Below are positions 15,418 through 23,886 of a stretch of 64,000 bases of DNA, piece after piece. The DNA comes from Acidobacteriota bacterium. GTDB taxonomy: Bacteria > Acidobacteriota > Thermoanaerobaculia > Multivoradales > JAHZIX01. Position numbers and translations under genes: made by a program. The stretch is from contig JAXHTF010000001.1 in the NCBI GenBank assembly GCA_034211275.1, positions 1 to 64,000 on the forward strand, read 5' to 3'. The notes below the pieces were generated by a model. It was not told the DNA's origin, searched no databases, and saw only the letters and a program-made list of their open reading frames with translations. Numbering within the stretch: position 1 is the stretch's first letter; every line of letters starts with the position of its first letter.

Positions 15418-16413
15418 ATGATCATGGGCCGCCGAAGCTCCCTCTACATCGTTCTCAGCTATACCGTCTCGCTGCTCTTCACCACCCTGCTGCTGGTGAT
15501 GTGGGTGATCTACGTATTGCGCGCCCAGGCGCGGATCAACGAGCTGGCGGCAGGGGTCGGGGTGAGCCAGGAGAATTTCCACTGGTGGATCCTCGCCGCC
15601 GGCTGCCTGCTCTTCGCCCTGGTCATCGCCGGCCTCACCCACCAACTGGCGCAGACCTTGTCGGCGCGCCGCTACTCCGCCAAGCAGGACGATTTCGTCG
15701 CCAGCATCACCCACGAGCTCAAATCGCCGCTGGCGGCCATTCGCCTGCACGCCCAGACTCTGCTGCAAAGCGACATCGACCGGGCGGAGCAGGAGCGCTT
15801 CCTGGGCTACATCGAGCAGCAGGCGGTGCGCATGGAAGGGCTGGTGGACAACGTGCTGGAGACCTCGCGGCTGCAGGCCCGGCGCGATCGCCTGCGCCTC
15901 GAGCCCCTGGAGCTGCGGCCGTTCCTCGAAGGCCACCTGGAGGAGGTGCGCGAACGCATCCAGAGCCAGGGACTGACCTTCTCCCCGAGCATCGACACCG
16001 ACGCCTGGGTCTTGGCCACCGAGGATGCCCTCTACCGCATTCTCGACAACCTGCTGGAGAACGCCGCCAGCTTCTCCTCCCACGGCGGCGAAATCCGCCT
16101 GCTGGCTCAGGACGGCCCGCGGCGAACCGTCGTCCTGGCGGTGGAGGACGACGGCATCGGCATCCCCAAGAGCGAGCTGCGGCGGGTCTTCGACCGCTTC
16201 TACCAAATCGGCCGAGAGATCCGCGGCCGGCGCCGGGGCACCGGCCTTGGGCTGGCCATCACCCAGGGATTGGTGCGGGAGATGAACGGCACCATCAAGG
16301 CGGAATCGCCGGAAGGACGCCCCGGGGTGCGCTTCGAGGTCGTGCTGCCCCAGGTGGCGGCGTCCGCCCCAACAGCCTCGAACCTGAAGAACGAAGCAGA
16401 GGCAGCGAGGTAG
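15418..16413 (+). CDS. Sensor histidine kinase
   Basis: A 331-residue membrane histidine kinase. Two membrane segments (about residues 9-33 and 57-77) enclose only ~22 residues outside, so it probably senses the membrane or a partner rather than a ligand in a large sensor domain. A HisKA domain follows with His99 in SITHELKSPLAAI, then an ATPase domain with N box (LDNLLENAASF), G1 (VEDDGIGIP), F box (VFDRFYQ) and G2 (GTGLGLAI). The start is the ATG at 15418 or the one at 15424. The response regulator begins 10 bases after its stop, so they form one two-component operon. Confidence 0.93.
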   Translation: MIMGRRSSLYIVLSYTVSLLFTTLLLVMWVIYVLRAQARINELAAGVGVSQENFHWWILAAGCLLFALVIAGLTHQLAQTLSARRYSAKQDDFVASITHELKSPLAAIRLHAQTLLQSDIDRAEQERFLGYIEQQAVRMEGLVDNVLETSRLQARRDRLRLEPLELRPFLEGHLEEVRERIQSQGLTFSPSIDTDAWVLATEDALYRILDNLLENAASFSSHGGEIRLLAQDGPRRTVVLAVEDDGIGIPKSELRRVFDRFYQIGREIRGRRRGTGLGLAITQGLVREMNGTIKAESPEGRPGVRFEVVLPQVAASAPTASNLKNEAEAAR

Positions 16414-16423
16414 GAGGACCGAG

Positions 16424-17140
16424 ATGGAGGAGAAGCAGGACAGCCCGCGCATCCTGGTGGTAGAGGACGAGGAGGCCATCGCCCAAGGGCTGGAGTTCAA
16501 CCTTCAGCGCAAAGGCTATCGGGTGGACGTCACCGGGGACGGCGCCGACGCTCTGGAGCGCGCGGAGCAGGAACACTACGACCTGATCCTCCTGGACGTG
16601 CGGCTGCCGGAGATGGACGGCTTCGCGGTGTGCACCGAGCTGCGCCGGCGGGAGGACTTCACCCCGGTGCTCATGCTCACCGCCCGCAGCCAGCCGGACG
16701 ATGTGGTCTACGGCCTCAAGACCGGCGCCGACGACTATGTGACCAAACCCTTCGACCTGGCGGAGCTGCTGGCCCGGGTGGAGGTGTTGCTCCGCCGCAA
16801 GCAGTGGACGGCGACGGACGGCGACACCGACGATCAGGTGGAGCGCCTGGATTTCGGTAACTTCTGGGTCGACTTTCGCACCTGGCAAGCAAAGACCCGC
16901 CAGGGCATCCGGGAGCTCTCCCGCAAGGAGCTGGCGGTCATGAAGATGTTCGCCGAACGGCCGAGCCAGGTGATCAGCCGCCGCGAGTTGCTGACGGAAG
17001 TCTGGGACCTGCCCAACCATCCCAACACGAGGGTGGTGGACAACGTCATCGTGACCCTGCGCAAGGCCTTCGAGGAGAACTCCTGGCGCCCCCGCTTCAT
17101 CCGCAACGTGCGCGGGGTCGGCTATCGCTTCGTGCCCTGA
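16424..17140 (+). CDS. OmpR/PhoB-family response regulator
   Basis: A 238-residue DNA-binding response regulator. The receiver domain occupies about residues 8-122 with acidic VVEDEE, phosphorylatable Asp58 in LLDVRLPEMDG, Thr in LTAR and Lys in VTKPFD. A winged-helix effector domain follows (about 140-238, ending VRGVGYRFVP). The ATG has AGGAGG eight bases upstream. It is encoded directly after its presumed kinase; the DUF3891 gene that follows 21 bases downstream may be cotranscribed. Targets are unknown. Confidence 0.95.
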   Translation: MEEKQDSPRILVVEDEEAIAQGLEFNLQRKGYRVDVTGDGADALERAEQEHYDLILLDVRLPEMDGFAVCTELRRREDFTPVLMLTARSQPDDVVYGLKTGADDYVTKPFDLAELLARVEVLLRRKQWTATDGDTDDQVERLDFGNFWVDFRTWQAKTRQGIRELSRKELAVMKMFAERPSQVISRRELLTEVWDLPNHPNTRVVDNVIVTLRKAFEENSWRPRFIRNVRGVGYRFVP

Positions 17141-17161
17141 GGAAGCGATAGGATCATCCCC

Positions 17162-17908
17162 ATGATTTTCTTCCGACAGGACGGCGACCTGGTGGTCACC
17201 ACTCAGACCGACCATGCCTTCTTTTCCGGACAGCTGGCCGGCTTGTGGCGCGACGACGAGCTTCCCGACAACCCGCGGCGAGAGGAGATTCTCTTCGGTA
17301 TTCGCGAGCACGACAACGGCTGGCGGGAAACCGATTCGGCTCCGTGGGTCAATCCGGAGAGCGGCGATCCCTACAGCTTTCTAGACATCCCCACGGAGAT
17401 TCGCTTCGAAATCTGGCTACGGGGAGTGCAGCGCTTCGCCGACGAGCATGCCTACGCCTCGCTGCTCATCGCCCACCACGCCTCCGGGCTGCACGAGGAC
17501 CATCGCCAGCACGAGGGCTGGGAGGCGTTCTTCGAACGTCTGGATGAGCTGCGCAAAGAGCTGACCCAGCGCTCCGGCGCGGATGCCATCACCGTGCGCC
17601 GGGACTACCGAATCCTCGAGCTCACCGATCTGCTGTCGCTGGCGGTGTGCAACGACTGGCGCGAGCCCATCGAGCGCGGCGGCCTGCGCTTCTCGGTGCG
17701 GCCGCCGGAGGAAGAAAGGGCGCCGGAGTCCAGCGGCCTGCCACTCCAGGAGATGGCCATCGAGCCCTTGCCCCTGGCCGGCGCCACCACCTTCGGCCTG
17801 CGCTATCGCCGCATTCCGGACCGCCCCTATCGCAGCGATGGAGATCTCGCCGGAGCCCTCGCCGAGGCCCGCTGGTTGGAGCGCAAGATCCGCGTCGTCT
17901 CCGGCTGA
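17162..17908 (+). CDS. DUF3891 family protein
   Basis: A 248-residue soluble protein of the DUF3891 family, recognised from its start (TDHAFFSGQLAGLW), the GIREHDNGWRETDSAPWV block and the LLIAHHASGLHEDH segment, plus a C-terminal beta-rich part. The conserved His/Asp residues (H in TDHAFF, EHD, HH) give an HD-domain-like look, suggesting a metal-dependent hydrolase, but no activity has been assigned to the family that I know of. It follows the two-component genes closely and precedes a strong terminator. Confidence 0.8.
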   Translation: MIFFRQDGDLVVTTQTDHAFFSGQLAGLWRDDELPDNPRREEILFGIREHDNGWRETDSAPWVNPESGDPYSFLDIPTEIRFEIWLRGVQRFADEHAYASLLIAHHASGLHEDHRQHEGWEAFFERLDELRKELTQRSGADAITVRRDYRILELTDLLSLAVCNDWREPIERGGLRFSVRPPEEERAPESSGLPLQEMAIEPLPLAGATTFGLRYRRIPDRPYRSDGDLAGALAEARWLERKIRVVSG

Positions 17909-17918
17909 CGGAGACGAA

Positions 17919-17957
17919 AAACGACCGGCGGCCCCACAAGGGCGTCGCCGGTCGTTT
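17919..17957. terminator. Bidirectional rho-independent terminator
   Basis: AAACGACCGGCG (17919-17930) pairs perfectly with CGCCGGTCGTTT (17946-17957) over 12 bases with a 15-base loop. A-rich bases precede and T-rich bases follow it, so it can act for the DUF3891 gene and the convergent PEGA gene. Confidence 0.85.
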
Positions 17958-17989
17958 GCCTTTCCGCAGGAGGCTCGAAGGGGCGAGAG

Positions 17990-19177
17990 TCAGTCTTCCG
18001 GCTCGAGCTCTACGTCGAGGGTCTCTTCCCCCGCCTCCTCGACCTCGAAAACGATGGTCTGAGTCTCGTAGTCCGGGTGCACCACCTCCAGCTCGTGCTC
18101 ACCGGCGTCCACCAGCAAGCCGGCGTGAAGGCGGCTCAGCTCATCCCCGGTGCCCAGGACGCGACCGTCCAGGTAGACCGAGGCGTCCCCGGGCTCCACC
18201 GTCAGATAGAGGCGGCTGGGCTCGGCGCGGGCGTCCCGGCTGTCGGCGGGGGCGTCCCGCCGCTCGCGGTAGGCCCGGGCTCGCTCCCGCCACTCCTCGT
18301 CCTCTCGGGCCAGAGCGTCCTGTCGCTCCTGCTCCCGTTGCGCGCGGCGGTCGCGGTTGACCGTGGAGGAAGCCGGCAGCTCCTCTGGCTTGATGGCTTC
18401 ACCGGGGACCATGCGGTCCTCGATGTCGATGACCACGCCGGGCACGATGCTGTACTGGCGGGCGATGGTCTCGTAGCCCTCCCGGTAGATGACCACGTCG
18501 TAGGTGCCTTCCTCCAGCCACAAATAGGTCGGGAAGCCGTCGAAGTTGTCGGCGACGCCGATGCGCTGACCGTTGAGGAAGACCTCTGCTTTTTCGGGCC
18601 GGACATCGAAGTCCAAGGCGCCCAGGCCGTCGGCGGCGGAGTAGTAAACCCGCACCGGCGGACCGTAGTAGCCACCCCACCAATACGGACCCCAGCCCCA
18701 ATAGAAGCGGGAGCTCCAATAGGGATAGTAGTGGTGGCTGCCCCAATAGGAGTAGTTGCGGTAGTGACCACCGTAATAGCCATGGCGGTCGCGATGGTCG
18801 CGGTATCTGCGGCTGTCACGGTCCCGGCGCGAGTAGTCGGATGCCGAGGACGAGCCCTCGTAGTTGCCCGGATTCCGCACTCGGGCGGAAGGCCGGCTGT
18901 CGCCCCGGCGGCTGGGCCGCGTCTGGGGCGTCGAGCGGGCCGAGCTACGGCCGCCGGAAGAGCGGCTCACAGAGCCCGAGCTCGAGCTGCGGCTGGAGCC
19001 TCGGGAGACGCTGGAAGAACCGCTGGAAGAGCCTCCCGAGGAACCCCCCTGAACCCGAGCGCTCTGGCCGCGCTGTGGCGTGTCGGCGGAAGCCACGGGG
19101 ACATCCGCCAGGATCATCAGGGCCCCAGCCAGCAATCCGGCGACCAGGGGCCATCGCTTCATCATCTGTAGTCTCAT
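17990..19177 (-). CDS. Secreted PEGA-domain protein with Ser-rich and Tyr/Trp-rich segments
   Basis: A 395-residue exported protein. The ATG at 19177 has GGAGG six bases upstream, and a signal peptide (KRWPLVAGLLAGALMILADVPVASA) follows. Next come a Ser/Gly-rich low-complexity stretch (about 35-75), an Arg/Asp-rich stretch and a striking aromatic segment (about 125-165, rich in Y, W, G, H). Two PEGA domains follow (about 175-245 and 325-385: VFLNGQRIGVADN..., VYLDGRVLGTGDEL...), separated by a charged helix. PEGA domains occur in surface or periplasmic proteins. The start lies 2 bases after the glycosyltransferase stop, so the pair is one operon; a role in envelope or surface polysaccharide is plausible but unproven. 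Confidence 0.8.
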   Translation of the reverse strand: MRLQMMKRWPLVAGLLAGALMILADVPVASADTPQRGQSARVQGGSSGGSSSGSSSVSRGSSRSSSSGSVSRSSGGRSSARSTPQTRPSRRGDSRPSARVRNPGNYEGSSSASDYSRRDRDSRRYRDHRDRHGYYGGHYRNYSYWGSHHYYPYWSSRFYWGWGPYWWGGYYGPPVRVYYSAADGLGALDFDVRPEKAEVFLNGQRIGVADNFDGFPTYLWLEEGTYDVVIYREGYETIARQYSIVPGVVIDIEDRMVPGEAIKPEELPASSTVNRDRRAQREQERQDALAREDEEWRERARAYRERRDAPADSRDARAEPSRLYLTVEPGDASVYLDGRVLGTGDELSRLHAGLLVDAGEHELEVVHPDYETQTIVFEVEEAGEETLDVELEPED

Positions 19178-19179
19178 CT

Positions 19180-20121
19180 TCAACCTCCTTCGGTGCTCGA
19201 CCGTCGGGCTTCCACCTCGTGATGCCATCCGCGGTGAAGGCCCAAAATGTACTGGCCGCGCAACCATTCTTGCCATAGAGCCGGCATCTTCACAGGAGTA
19301 TTTTGCAAGGTCCGGGCCAGGCCGCCGCGAAGCCCCTGAACCCAGCGGTTGAGAGGCGGCGGCGGCCCCTCCGGCCCGAGGCCCAAGAAGCTCGCCATCT
19401 CCGGGTGCCGCAGATAGAAAACCACCGCCGAGTAGCCCGCCTTCTCCTGTCGCTGGGCGAAGCGCGCAAGATCCGTCGGGTGGTCGTGGCAAACCACCGC
19501 AGAGGCTTCGTAGATCAGCCGCAAACCCCCGCGCCGCAGGCGATAGGCGGCCTCGATATCCTCCCAAGCGGCGTAGGGGAAGCCCTCGTCGAAGGGCTCG
19601 TCGAGCAGCCGTTGGCGATGCAGCGAGAGGTTAGAGGTGTAGAAGAAGTTGAACGGAACGTCGTCGGGGTCCTCGATCAACGCATAACCGAATTGCAGGC
19701 CGTATTCGTTGATGTAGTCGAGAAACGGGGTGAGGCGCATGCGCTGATGCCAGCGGGTGTAGCCGATGACCGCCAGCTCCGGCGAGTCTCCATGGCGCCG
19801 ATGGGCCTCACGATGGGCCGCCAGCCATCCCGGGGAAGGGACGGTGTCGTCCCCAAGAAAGGCCACCCAGGGCCCGCGGGCGGCGGCGACGCCGCGGTTG
19901 CGGGCTCGCGCCGGGCCGGCGTTGGGTTGGTGCAGGACCTCGGCCGGCAGGGTGAAGCGACGCTGATCGAGCCAGTCGGCGGTACCGTCGGTGGAGCCGT
20001 CGTTCACCACCAACACCTCGAAGGGCGGCGCACCCTCCTGCGCTTCCAGCGCCGCCAGCACTTCCGGCAGCACGTCGATGCGGTTGTAGGTCGGTATGAC
20101 GACCGAGACTTCAGGCTCCAT
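19180..20121 (-). CDS. Family 2 glycosyltransferase
   Basis: A 313-residue GT-A fold glycosyltransferase. The N-terminus VSVVIPTYNRIDVLPEVLAAL and VVNDGSTDGT are the nucleotide-sugar site, GPARARNRG follows, and LGDDTVPSPGW supplies the metal-binding DxD-like acidic pair. A downstream WEDIEAAYRL matches the ED catalytic-base region. No membrane segment is seen, so it probably acts on a lipid- or protein-linked acceptor at the inner face of the membrane. The sugar donor and acceptor are unknown. It is the first gene of the pair with the PEGA protein. Confidence 0.9.
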   Translation of the reverse strand: MEPEVSVVIPTYNRIDVLPEVLAALEAQEGAPPFEVLVVNDGSTDGTADWLDQRRFTLPAEVLHQPNAGPARARNRGVAAARGPWVAFLGDDTVPSPGWLAAHREAHRRHGDSPELAVIGYTRWHQRMRLTPFLDYINEYGLQFGYALIEDPDDVPFNFFYTSNLSLHRQRLLDEPFDEGFPYAAWEDIEAAYRLRRGGLRLIYEASAVVCHDHPTDLARFAQRQEKAGYSAVVFYLRHPEMASFLGLGPEGPPPPLNRWVQGLRGGLARTLQNTPVKMPALWQEWLRGQYILGLHRGWHHEVEARRSSTEGG

Positions 20122-20210
20122 CAGGGGGCTCCATCAGGGACCTCCACCGAGGGGCGCACTATCCGCGGGCTATCCTCGGGGAGACCGCGGCGGCGGCCGG
20201 CGAGAGGCCG

Positions 20211-20519
20211 TCAACCGCCGTATTTGATCGGATCACCCAACGCGTCCACCGAGAAGTTGGCCATGATCTGGTGGCCGTTGAAATCCAGAACGCGGATGTC
20301 CTCGGTACCGGAGAGGTCCGCGGCAATATTCTCGTAGGCTTCCGGGTAGCGAGCTTCCACGGCGTCGAGGTCGACGGTGTAGGCGATGAATTTGTCGATT
20401 CCCTTGTACCGAAGCTTCTGGACCAACCGCTCATCGGTGAGCTTGGGATAGGTAGAGAGCACCAGAATCGGTCCGGTGCCGGTGAAGATCAGGTACGAGC
20501 GCATCTTGGACTTGGGCAT
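20211..20519 (-). CDS. Conserved hypothetical protein (102 residues)
   Basis: A 102-residue soluble protein beginning MPKSKMRSYLIFTGTGPILV, followed by TYPKLTDERLVQKLRYKGIDKFIAY and LDFNGHQIM. It looks like a small alpha/beta protein of a conserved but uncharacterised bacterial type. No catalytic motif or membrane segment is visible. It lies alone between the glycosyltransferase gene and a divergent gene; no operon partner is evident. Confidence 0.65.
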   Translation of the reverse strand: MPKSKMRSYLIFTGTGPILVLSTYPKLTDERLVQKLRYKGIDKFIAYTVDLDAVEARYPEAYENIAADLSGTEDIRVLDFNGHQIMANFSVDALGDPIKYGG

Positions 20520-20788
20520 GGTCTCCTCGGGGGAAGTCCTCGGTGGATGAATTCGACCGAAGCTACCGCCGGTCGAATCGGGCTGTCAAGAAAGGCCACC
20601 AACACCTCCATGGTAGCGCGATGAGCGATGATAGACTCCATTTTTCGCGCCGCGAACGAGCTCCGGCGCACCCGGCCGCCCTCGGCGCCGAGAACGCGGA
20701 CCACCGAATGCGCGAGAGCCCGGCCATCGAGGCCCGCGATGTCTCCGCTCCGCAACCTGCGGCTCACCCAACAAAGGAAAGACCCACG

Positions 20789-21223
20789 ATGAGTCAGCCA
20801 CGACAGCCCGCACCCGTGCGCCCGCGGCAGATCCTCTTCGAGGAAACTCCGGAGATTCACGCCACCGACGCTGGAGGCAGCTTCGCCTTCCCCTTGCGCA
20901 GCGGGGAGGAGACCTTTTTCACCACGGAAAGCTACGACGAGATGCGCTTCGTTTTCTCGCTCTGGCACCCGTCGTCGCGCCGAGCCATCGACCTGGACCG
21001 CGCCTATGTCGAGCTGCGAGCCTGCTTCGACCCGGATCACGAGCATTGGGTGAAGCTCGCCGAGATCGAGCCGGTCGTGGCCCCTTACGGTGGCGGCGAT
21101 AGTTTTGACGGTTGGATCGTATTGCCGGTGCTGGCGACCCGCACCGCGTTCACGCTGGCGGGTAGCGGCTTCGAGAATCGGGCGCGGCTGCAAATCCGCG
21201 CCACCGCCTACTTGGTCGCGTGA
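20789..21223 (+). CDS. Uncharacterised 144-residue protein
   Basis: A 144-residue protein from the ATG at 20789, which has AAGGAA ten bases upstream; the longer in-frame extension looks non-coding. After a Pro/Gln/Arg-rich start it alternates hydrophobic and charged residues as in an all-beta domain (FVFSLWHPSSRRAIDLDRAYVELRACF, FDGWIVLPVLATRTAFTLAG, RARLQIRATAYLV). No signal peptide, membrane segment or recognised motif is present. Function unknown. Confidence 0.55.
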   Translation: MSQPRQPAPVRPRQILFEETPEIHATDAGGSFAFPLRSGEETFFTTESYDEMRFVFSLWHPSSRRAIDLDRAYVELRACFDPDHEHWVKLAEIEPVVAPYGGGDSFDGWIVLPVLATRTAFTLAGSGFENRARLQIRATAYLVA

Positions 21224-21309
21224 GCGCTCCCGAGGGAACCGACCGGCGCCAGGCGCAGCCCGTCGGCACCCGAGGGAGGTTGGAGGAAGATTCGGTTATC
21301 GAGCGTCAA

Positions 21310-21852
21310 TCAGCGGAAACCGCGCCGGAGCTCGCGGCGGAAGATGCCGAAGGCCTCCTCACCGTGGAGACAAACCACCACCTTCTCCAGCTTGGTACCA
21401 CCCTGTAGGTAGCGGTGGACCTCGGTGAGCAGGATGCGGGCGCAGCGGTCCATGGGGAAGCCGAAAACGCCGGTGGAGATGGCGGGGATGGCGATGGATT
21501 TGAGACCATTGCGGTCCGCCAGAGCCAGGGCCGAGCGCACCGCCGATGCCAGCTTGCGGTCCTCGTCTCCTTCGCCCATCTGGGGGCCGACGGCGTGGAT
21601 CACTTGCTGAGCTTTGAGCTCGCCGGCTCCCGTCATCACGGCGGTACCCACCGGGGTCTGGCCGATACGGTTGCACTCTTCCTGGATCGCCTCTCCGCCC
21701 TTTTCCAGGATCGCGCCGGCGACACCGCTCCCGAGCTGTAGATTCTCGTTGGCAGGGTTGACGATGGCCTCCAACTCGAGCTCGGTGATGTCTCCCTCGA
21801 GGAGCTCCAGTTGGGTTCCGTCAAGTTTAAGCCTTACGTGCAATTCAGACAT
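21310..21852 (-). CDS. Macro-domain protein (ADP-ribose-binding, probable O-acetyl-ADP-ribose deacetylase)
   Basis: A 180-residue single-domain macro protein. The ligand-binding motifs are clear: DITELELEAIVNPANENL, LGSGVAGAI, a VGTAVMTGAGEL strand, VIHAVGP and AISTGVFGFP. Family members remove or bind ADP-ribose and O-acetyl-ADP-ribose. The catalytic Asn (NPAN/ANENL) is retained. It lies between two plus-strand genes and is probably monocistronic. Confidence 0.9.
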   Translation of the reverse strand: MSELHVRLKLDGTQLELLEGDITELELEAIVNPANENLQLGSGVAGAILEKGGEAIQEECNRIGQTPVGTAVMTGAGELKAQQVIHAVGPQMGEGDEDRKLASAVRSALALADRNGLKSIAIPAISTGVFGFPMDRCARILLTEVHRYLQGGTKLEKVVVCLHGEEAFGIFRRELRRGFR

Positions 21853-22079
21853 AGGTTTGACACTCCCTCCAAACCATAATTATATCAAACGATTGCGCGG
21901 GGTTGCACACGGTCGAACAGGGCTTGCGTCTAGGGGTAGGTGGAGCCTCCGGATTTGGCCCCGTTCGAGCCCCCGCGCATACAATGGGCCCACCGGCGAC
22001 AGCCATTTCATCCGTCGGCGAGGCTTCGACAGCCCCGGAAAAAGGGCCTACGGCGACGAGCCTCAGGAGGACATCTGAC

Positions 22080-22862
22080 GTGGAAACACCCATCAAACCA
22101 ATTCTACTGCTAGCCGACAGCCAGCTGCTCTTTTGGCGACAGGACGGCGAGCTCTTTCTCGGCCGGATCCGCGACCTGATCGAGGAGGACCGCCCCCGGG
22201 CCGCCTATTTAGGCGCCTCCAACGAGGACCGCCCGGAGTTCTACATGCTCTTCCAGGGAGCCATGGAAGGCGCGGGCATCGATGATTGCCGCATGATCCC
22301 CTCCGAGCCCAGCGAGGAGGACCTGGATTTCCTGGAGTCGGCGCACCTGATTCTGCTCGCCGGGGGGGACGCTCAGCGGGGCTGGAAGACCATGCAGGAC
22401 AACGGCGTCACCCAGAAGATCATCGAGTGCTACTACGGCGGCGCTCTGCTCATTGGCGTCTCCGCCGGCGCGGTGCAGCTGGGACTCTACGGCCTCAAGG
22501 AGAAGGACGGCCAGCCGGTGGGCAGCTTCGAGACCTTCAAGCTGGTGCCCTACCTCATCGACGTCCACGACGAGCCGGAGTGGCCGCGCATGCACACCGC
22601 CCTGCCCAAGATCCGCGAGACGGTGCGGGGCTTGGGTATCCCCAGCGGCGGCGGCGCGCTGGTGCATCCGGATCTCACCGTCGAGCCCCTGCGCCATCCC
22701 CTCACCGAGTTCCACTATGACGAAGAGGCCGAGAGCCCTGAGGAGTCGGTGGTCCAAGCGTTGCTCTTCCCGCCGGACGGCTCGGAGGAGGAAGCGGCGG
22801 GCGATGGCTCCGACCAGGACGAGCCGCCGGAGGAGCCCCTGATCCCGGAGATCGTCCATTGA
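22080..22862 (+). CDS. Peptidase S51-like (cyanophycinase/dipeptidase E superfamily)
   Basis: A 260-residue serine hydrolase of the S51 type. It begins at GTG (22080) with AGGAGG nine bases upstream; the in-frame extension upstream lacks homology. The nucleophile elbow GVSAGAV places Ser128, preceded by the LLAGGDAQRGW strand-loop, as in cyanophycinase-like proteins, which cleave Asp-containing or isoaspartyl peptides. An acidic C-terminal tail (~30 residues, DGSEEEAAGDGSDQDEPPEE) is unusual. The metallophosphoesterase gene begins 17 bases after its stop, so the two are likely cotranscribed. True substrate uncertain. Confidence 0.8.
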   Translation: METPIKPILLLADSQLLFWRQDGELFLGRIRDLIEEDRPRAAYLGASNEDRPEFYMLFQGAMEGAGIDDCRMIPSEPSEEDLDFLESAHLILLAGGDAQRGWKTMQDNGVTQKIIECYYGGALLIGVSAGAVQLGLYGLKEKDGQPVGSFETFKLVPYLIDVHDEPEWPRMHTALPKIRETVRGLGIPSGGGALVHPDLTVEPLRHPLTEFHYDEEAESPEESVVQALLFPPDGSEEEAAGDGSDQDEPPEEPLIPEIVH

Positions 22863-22878
22863 AGGCCGCCGGTTGTCC

Positions 22879-23733
22879 ATGAAGCTCTGGGCCATCAGCG
22901 ATCTGCACATCGCCAACCGCTCCAACCGCGAAGCGCTCACGGAGATGCCCGCCTTTCCGGAGGACTGGCTGATCATCGCCGGCGACGTGGGGGAAACGGA
23001 AGGCCAGCTGCGCTTCGCCCTCTCGGAGCTCAGCTCGCGCTTCCGGCAGTTGGTGTGGGTGCCGGGAAACCACGACCTGTGGTCCCTGCACCACGATCCG
23101 TCGCCGCTCCGAGGGGAAGAGAAGTACCGCCGGCTGGTGGACATCTGCCGCAGCTTCGGCGTGCTCACTCCGGAGGATCCCTACGCCCGCTGGCCAGGGG
23201 TGACGGAGGACGGACGCTCCTACCGCATCGCGCCCCTCTTCCTGCTCTATGACTACAGCTTCCGGCCGCCGGAGGTGGCGGCGGACGAGGCGGTGGATTG
23301 GGCGGCGGAGTCGGGGGTCCTGTGCGGTGACGAGATCCTGCTCCACCCCGACCCCTTTCCTTCCCGCCCCGCCTGGTGTGCGGCGCGGGTGCGCTACACC
23401 AGCGAGCGGCTGGCCCAGGCAGCCACCGACGGTGCCCACCTGATCCTGATCAGCCACTGGCCTCTACGCCAGGATCTGGTACGGCTGCGGCGTATTCCGC
23501 GCTTTTCCATCTGGTGCGGGACCCGGGAGTCGGAGGACTGGCACCGCCGCTTCCCGGTGGCGGCGGTGATCTACGGCCACCTGCACATCAAGGGCACCCA
23601 CTTCCGCGACGGCGTGCGCTTCGAGGAGGTCTCTTTGGGCTACCCCCGGGATTGGGTGCGCAGCCGCGGTGTCTCCCACTATCTGCGCCAAATCCTCCCC
23701 GCCCCCGACACCTGGCTCGACGGGACCCGCTGA
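22879..23733 (+). CDS. Calcineurin-like metallophosphoesterase
   Basis: A 284-residue dinuclear metal phosphoesterase. All five motifs appear in order: ISDLHIA, IAGDVGE, VPGNHDLW, LISHWPLR and YGHLHIKG. I start at the ATG at 22879 (MKLWAISDLH); a TTG six bases upstream is also possible. Similar stand-alone enzymes occur beside cofactor or natural-product genes in other bacteria, but the substrate cannot be read from the sequence. It follows the S51-like gene and is convergent with hmgA. Confidence 0.85.
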   Translation: MKLWAISDLHIANRSNREALTEMPAFPEDWLIIAGDVGETEGQLRFALSELSSRFRQLVWVPGNHDLWSLHHDPSPLRGEEKYRRLVDICRSFGVLTPEDPYARWPGVTEDGRSYRIAPLFLLYDYSFRPPEVAADEAVDWAAESGVLCGDEILLHPDPFPSRPAWCAARVRYTSERLAQAATDGAHLILISHWPLRQDLVRLRRIPRFSIWCGTRESEDWHRRFPVAAVIYGHLHIKGTHFRDGVRFEEVSLGYPRDWVRSRGVSHYLRQILPAPDTWLDGTR

Positions 23734-23776
23734 CTCTCTACCAACCAGCACCGAAGCCAAGCCGCTGTTCAGCGTG

Positions 23777-23886
23777 CGTCAGATCGTCGCAGCGCAGGAG
23801 CGAGGCGCGGAGGCGTACCCACGGTACGCCGCACAAGCCGAGACGAGGAGCACGCGGCGAGATGGCGTGCGATGGGCAGCGGCTGG
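23777..23886. repeat. Structured repeat-like sequence between convergent genes
   Basis: The centre is a perfect 8-bp hairpin, GGCGTACC (23812-23819) with GGTACGCC (23823-23830), surrounded by purine-rich segments such as GCGCAGGAGCGAGGCGCGGAG and GCCGAGACGAGGAGCACGCGGCGAG. It looks like a dispersed intergenic repeat family of high-GC bacteria, possibly also acting as a terminator for hmgA and the phosphoesterase. No second copy is visible here. Confidence 0.45.

Noticed and set aside
22080-22862. Calling the S51-like gene a true cyanophycinase
   Set aside because: The nucleophile elbow fits, but no cyanophycin synthetase is in view and the acidic tail is atypical, so only the superfamily is assigned.
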